DNA from: UBA2160 sp964588665
GTDB lineage: Bacteria > Chloroflexota > Dehalococcoidia > Lucifugimonadales > UBA1123
Direction: 5' to 3'
Assembly (NCBI GenBank): GCA_964588665.1
Contig: CAZPQQ010000105.1
Span: 1-9,020, forward strand
DNA length: 9,020 nucleotides
In this document: piece by piece, positions 7,220 to 9,020 of the stretch
How positions within the stretch are numbered: the first letter of the stretch is position 1
Layout: each line of letters starts with the position of its first letter
Translations under genes and position numbers: made by a program
The notes under the pieces: generated by a model
Seen by the model: only the letters and a program-made list of their open reading frames with translations
Databases searched by the model: none
What the model was told of the DNA's origin: nothing

Positions 7220-7244
7220 TCATGCTCTGATCCGACTGTGTCAT
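7155..7244 (-). CDS. Possible 29-residue leader ORF or truncated gene start
   Basis: Just downstream of the possible promoter is an ATG ORF of 29 codons, MTQSDQSMNS through ISKLAVTRIPCGAVY, ending in TGA at 7155-7157. A second ATG lies at 7223. Neither has a strong ribosome binding site. The frame differs from that of the nitrate reductase remnant, and it closes about 14 bases before the recognisable remnant begins. It could be the original 5' end of the deleted gene, now frameshifted at the deletion point, or a short leader peptide, or chance. I do not recognise the sequence. Confidence 0.25.
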   Translation of the reverse strand: MTQSDQSMNSQSQTISKLAVTRIPCGAVY

Positions 7245-7256
7245 GCTCAAGATCAG

Positions 7257-7262
7257 ATTATG
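7257..7262 (-). promoter_or_regulatory. Possible -10 element of the nir transcript
   Basis: CATAAT on the minus strand, 5 of 6 to TATAAT, 8 bp downstream of the last box of the periodic operator and 12 bp before an ATG. No clear -35 is present at the right distance; the GAAAC box would lie there, which would suit activator-dependent or repressed expression. Transcription would start near 7250, upstream of the nitrate reductase remnant and nirB. Confidence 0.35.
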
Positions 7263-7269
7263 CGAAAAA

Positions 7270-7309
7270 TGTTACAAACATGTTTCGGACACGTTAATTG
7301 TCTGTAACA
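7270..7309 (-). promoter_or_regulatory. Four-box, 11-bp-periodic operator (GlnR-like)
   Basis: On the minus strand four 5-base boxes follow each other at exactly 11-bp intervals: GTTAC (7304-7308), TTAAC (7293-7297), GAAAC (7282-7286) and GTAAC (7271-7275), each separated by 6 bases. The outer parts also form a dyad: 7270-7280 and 7299-7309 pair at 10 of 11 positions. Boxes of the form GTnAC-n6-GAAAC are the known target of actinobacterial GlnR, an OmpR-family nitrogen regulator that controls nirBD. The match and the location upstream of nitrite assimilation genes suggest nitrogen control, but the regulator in this organism is not known; a dyad-binding repressor is the alternative. Confidence 0.5.
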
Positions 7310-7510
7310 CCTGTGTACCTGGCCTGCTGTTGATTTCCTGAGAGTCCAGAGGTCGAGACATCCGAGGCCCTTCCGATCATTGACTGAGGTAGCGCCAGGT
7401 GTTCAGGCGGCGTCTCTCGGCGGGGAACCTGCGACGCACGTGGTGAAGTGCGGCGTGAGGCGGAGAGCAGCCTGGCTACGACGCGGACTGTCTGAATCGC
7501 CATGGCGCAG

Positions 7511-7526
7511 CCGGCGTGAACGCCGG
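7511..7526. repeat. Short perfect GC hairpin
   Basis: CCGGCG and CGCCGG pair perfectly around a TGAA loop. No T-run follows on either strand. It could be a weak transcription barrier or part of a leader RNA; the role is not shown. Confidence 0.3.
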
Positions 7527-7585
7527 GCAAAGAACGACCCAGGCGCCAATGCGGTTTAGCCATTCCTACCGGGCATCCTTATGGG

Positions 7586-7608
7586 GTGACGCCCTGGTTG
7601 AGCGTCAC
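7586..7608 (-). terminator. Weak hairpin downstream of the propeller gene
   Basis: GTGACGC (7586-7592) and GCGTCAC (7602-7608) pair perfectly around a 9-base loop, 35 bp beyond the stop codon of the propeller gene. Position suits a 3' hairpin, but there is no U-tract after it on the minus strand, so a rho-independent terminator is only weakly supported. Confidence 0.25.
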
Positions 7609-7643
7609 GCGAGAGCGCAGCCGCCCACGCGTGACCGCTGGTC

Positions 7644-8976
7644 TCATTTCGGCGACCAGATCCCCAGGGTGCCGTTGGCGATCGTCTGAGTCGTCGGAAC
7701 GGGGTCAGCGCCTACTACGATGATGTGGGAGCGCTGGAGGCTAGTGTTTGCGCCAGCTGACACGGACGACGCTCCATCCGCCAACCGCCCGGCGAACACG
7801 ATCGATTGACTGTCCGGCGACCAAAGGGAGTGGGAGTACGCATATTGGTCGAAGAACTGGAACATCGTGAGCTGGTCGGATGACGGTTCGAAGTCGACCA
7901 AGGGCCAACGTTCGCCGTCGTCGATGTTCAAGACCATCCAACGCGGCATGCCTGTCGTTGGGGACGGCGTGACGTAGGCCAGCTTGGACCCGTCCGGGGA
8001 CCAAAAATAGGCGATCACGTTGTCCTGGATCAACAGAGTTTGAACGATTGTATCTTCCGATATGAGGGCAAGGTCTCTGTAGACGTTGAGTATGGAGCCA
8101 AGGTAGCTGACCAAACGCGAAGAGCCGGCCAACGCCAGAAATTCGCCGCTGGGAGACCAGACGAATGCTGGCGCAAGTGGGAATCCGATTTCGCGGAGCA
8201 CCATGATCGCCCGTGGGGCCCCGAGGCGGTCCGCGACAACCTCGGCGGTCAGGATGGTGTAGCCGCCCGAGTCGTCGCGGGAGGCTAGCGTGGCAACAGA
8301 CCCGGCTGGCTTCCATGCGGGAACTCGATATCCCAATGCGTCGATGTCGAGCTCGTCTACACGAATCTCGTCGTCTACGTTCACGAGGAAATGATCTGCC
8401 CCACGATGCACCAAAAGATGTTGTGAGTCCGGCGACCAGGACATCCACAACGGACCCTCGTCCAGGACGAAAACCCGTCCTTCGCTATCGGTGAGATCAT
8501 CGATGAACAGGGAGAGGTCCTCCGACGTGATGGCGACGAATGCGACCTTGGTGCTGTCAGGCGACCACATCGGGTAGTGGACCACGCCATCGGCCAGAAG
8601 GCCCACAACGCCGGGTTCCCCGCCGTATACCTCGCTCACGTTGCTGGTCGTGGCGTTGAAGGCGAACAGTTTTAACGTGAATGTCCCTGCTTCGTCCTCG
8701 AGGACCCCAGAGAATACCAACGTGCTGGCGTCGGGGGACCAAGTGGGCCAGGTGAAGGAGCCGATATCCGGCGAGATGCGGCTGGGATTCGAGCCGTCAG
8801 GGTCCACCGTTTGTATTTGGCGATCTAGCCCAACATAGGCGATTCGGCCAACCCCAATCGTCCCAGTTCCGGAGCGAACCACGGGCGCGGGGGTCGGTGA
8901 AATCGTTGGGGTTGGCGCCACTTCCGGCGAGGCCGTGGGAGCTGCCGTAGGGCGAGGATTCGCCGTCAGTGTTGGC
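7644..8976 (-). pseudogene. TolB-like beta-propeller lipoprotein/secreted protein, 5' end cut off
   Basis: The product is a beta-propeller with TolB/PD40-type repeats. WSPD-like blade motifs occur eight times, with the Trp at residues 61, 119, 162, 203 (WKP), 255, 307, 367 and 422, counted from a GTG at 8921. Upstream of that GTG the frame stays open to the IS junction, coding a Thr/Pro/Ala-rich stretch (PTLTANPRPTAAPTASPE, then APTPTISPTPAP). This looks like the linker that follows a lipoprotein signal peptide in many secreted bacterial proteins. The signal peptide is missing: at 8977 IS-like sequence begins and gives an in-frame TGA (8979-8981). The copy is therefore probably exported no longer and inactive, unless the junction is an assembly artefact. 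Ligand and role are unknown; such propellers usually bind proteins or peptidoglycan-associated partners. It ends in WSPK, stop TGA. Confidence 0.75.
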
Positions 8977-9020
8977 TGTCAGCCCAAATGGGACAGATTG
9001 TTAATAGAGACTTTGAGCTG
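8977..9020 (+). mobile_element. Left end of an insertion sequence (partial)
   Basis: The sequence from 8977 begins TGTCAGCCCAAATGGGACA and carries TTAATAGAGAC at 9001-9011. Both blocks recur, inverted, at the left edge of the window (15 of 19 and 10 of 11 matches). The coding frame of the propeller gene breaks exactly where this sequence starts, which independently marks an element boundary. Only about 44 bases are present; the transposase would lie to the right. No target-site duplication can be tested, as the other flank of this copy is outside the window. Confidence 0.65.

Larger units (their letters stand above)
7310..7643. other. Intergenic stretch without a supported gene
   Basis: Between the propeller gene's stop and the nir operator I see no gene that I can support. 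An 89-codon minus-strand ORF (7294-7563) is Arg/Ser/Pro-rich, matches no family known to me and runs through the operator, so I treat it as chance. Two short hairpins are present (7511-7526 and 7586-7608). No tRNA or known riboswitch was recognised. Confidence 0.6.

Noticed and set aside
7304..7318. NtcA-type site (GTA-N8-TAC)
   Set aside because: The spacing is 9 rather than 8 bases, and there is no other sign of a cyanobacterial regulator.
7310..7560. Riboswitch or small RNA in the intergenic region
   Set aside because: Only short isolated hairpins are visible; I could not match a known riboswitch core.
7294..7563. 89-codon minus-strand ORF between the propeller gene and the nir promoter
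   Set aside because: Arg/Ser/Pro-rich composition typical of chance frames in GC-rich DNA, no recognisable family, and it overlaps the operator.

Overview
The window looks like one metagenome-style scaffold (a 100-N gap at 3550-3649) from a moderately GC-rich bacterium. The best guess is Chloroflexota, perhaps the SAR202/Dehalococcoidia side. The hints are a TolB-like propeller protein behind a Thr/Pro-rich linker, an intergenic repeat that translates as RPEPVEG, and the general character of the proteins. This assignment is inference, not proof.

Layout, left to right. Positions 1-45 look like the right end of an insertion sequence. A short leader with a dyad and a possible -10 leads into sucC and sucD (227-2398, +), the two subunits of succinyl-CoA synthetase, with a candidate 36-residue membrane peptide between them. 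A polytopic membrane protein gene follows (2457-3386, +); an in-frame TGA interrupts it where Trp is expected. Then come an inverted repeat and the assembly gap, where transcription from the two sides converges.

On the minus strand, read right to left, are a 5'-truncated TolB-like beta-propeller gene (8976-7644), an intergenic region with a striking four-box operator and a possible promoter, a remnant of a molybdopterin nitrate-reductase-like C-terminus, nirB (7030-4586), nirD (4575-4222) and a DUF1697 gene (4193-3654). NirB and NirD together form the NADH-dependent cytoplasmic nitrite reductase that makes ammonium. The remnant's stop codon overlaps the nirB ribosome binding site, so this was probably once a nitrate reductase-nirB-nirD operon that lost most of its first gene. 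Positions 8977-9020 look like the left end of the same kind of insertion sequence seen at position 1; it cuts off the propeller gene's signal-peptide end.

I see no CRISPR array, tRNA, rRNA, phage module or defence system, and no convincing new multi-gene system. The most interesting points are the scaffold-flanking IS ends, the decayed nitrate reductase next to an intact nirBD with an 11-bp-periodic operator, the TGA-interrupted membrane gene and the small ORF inside sucCD.
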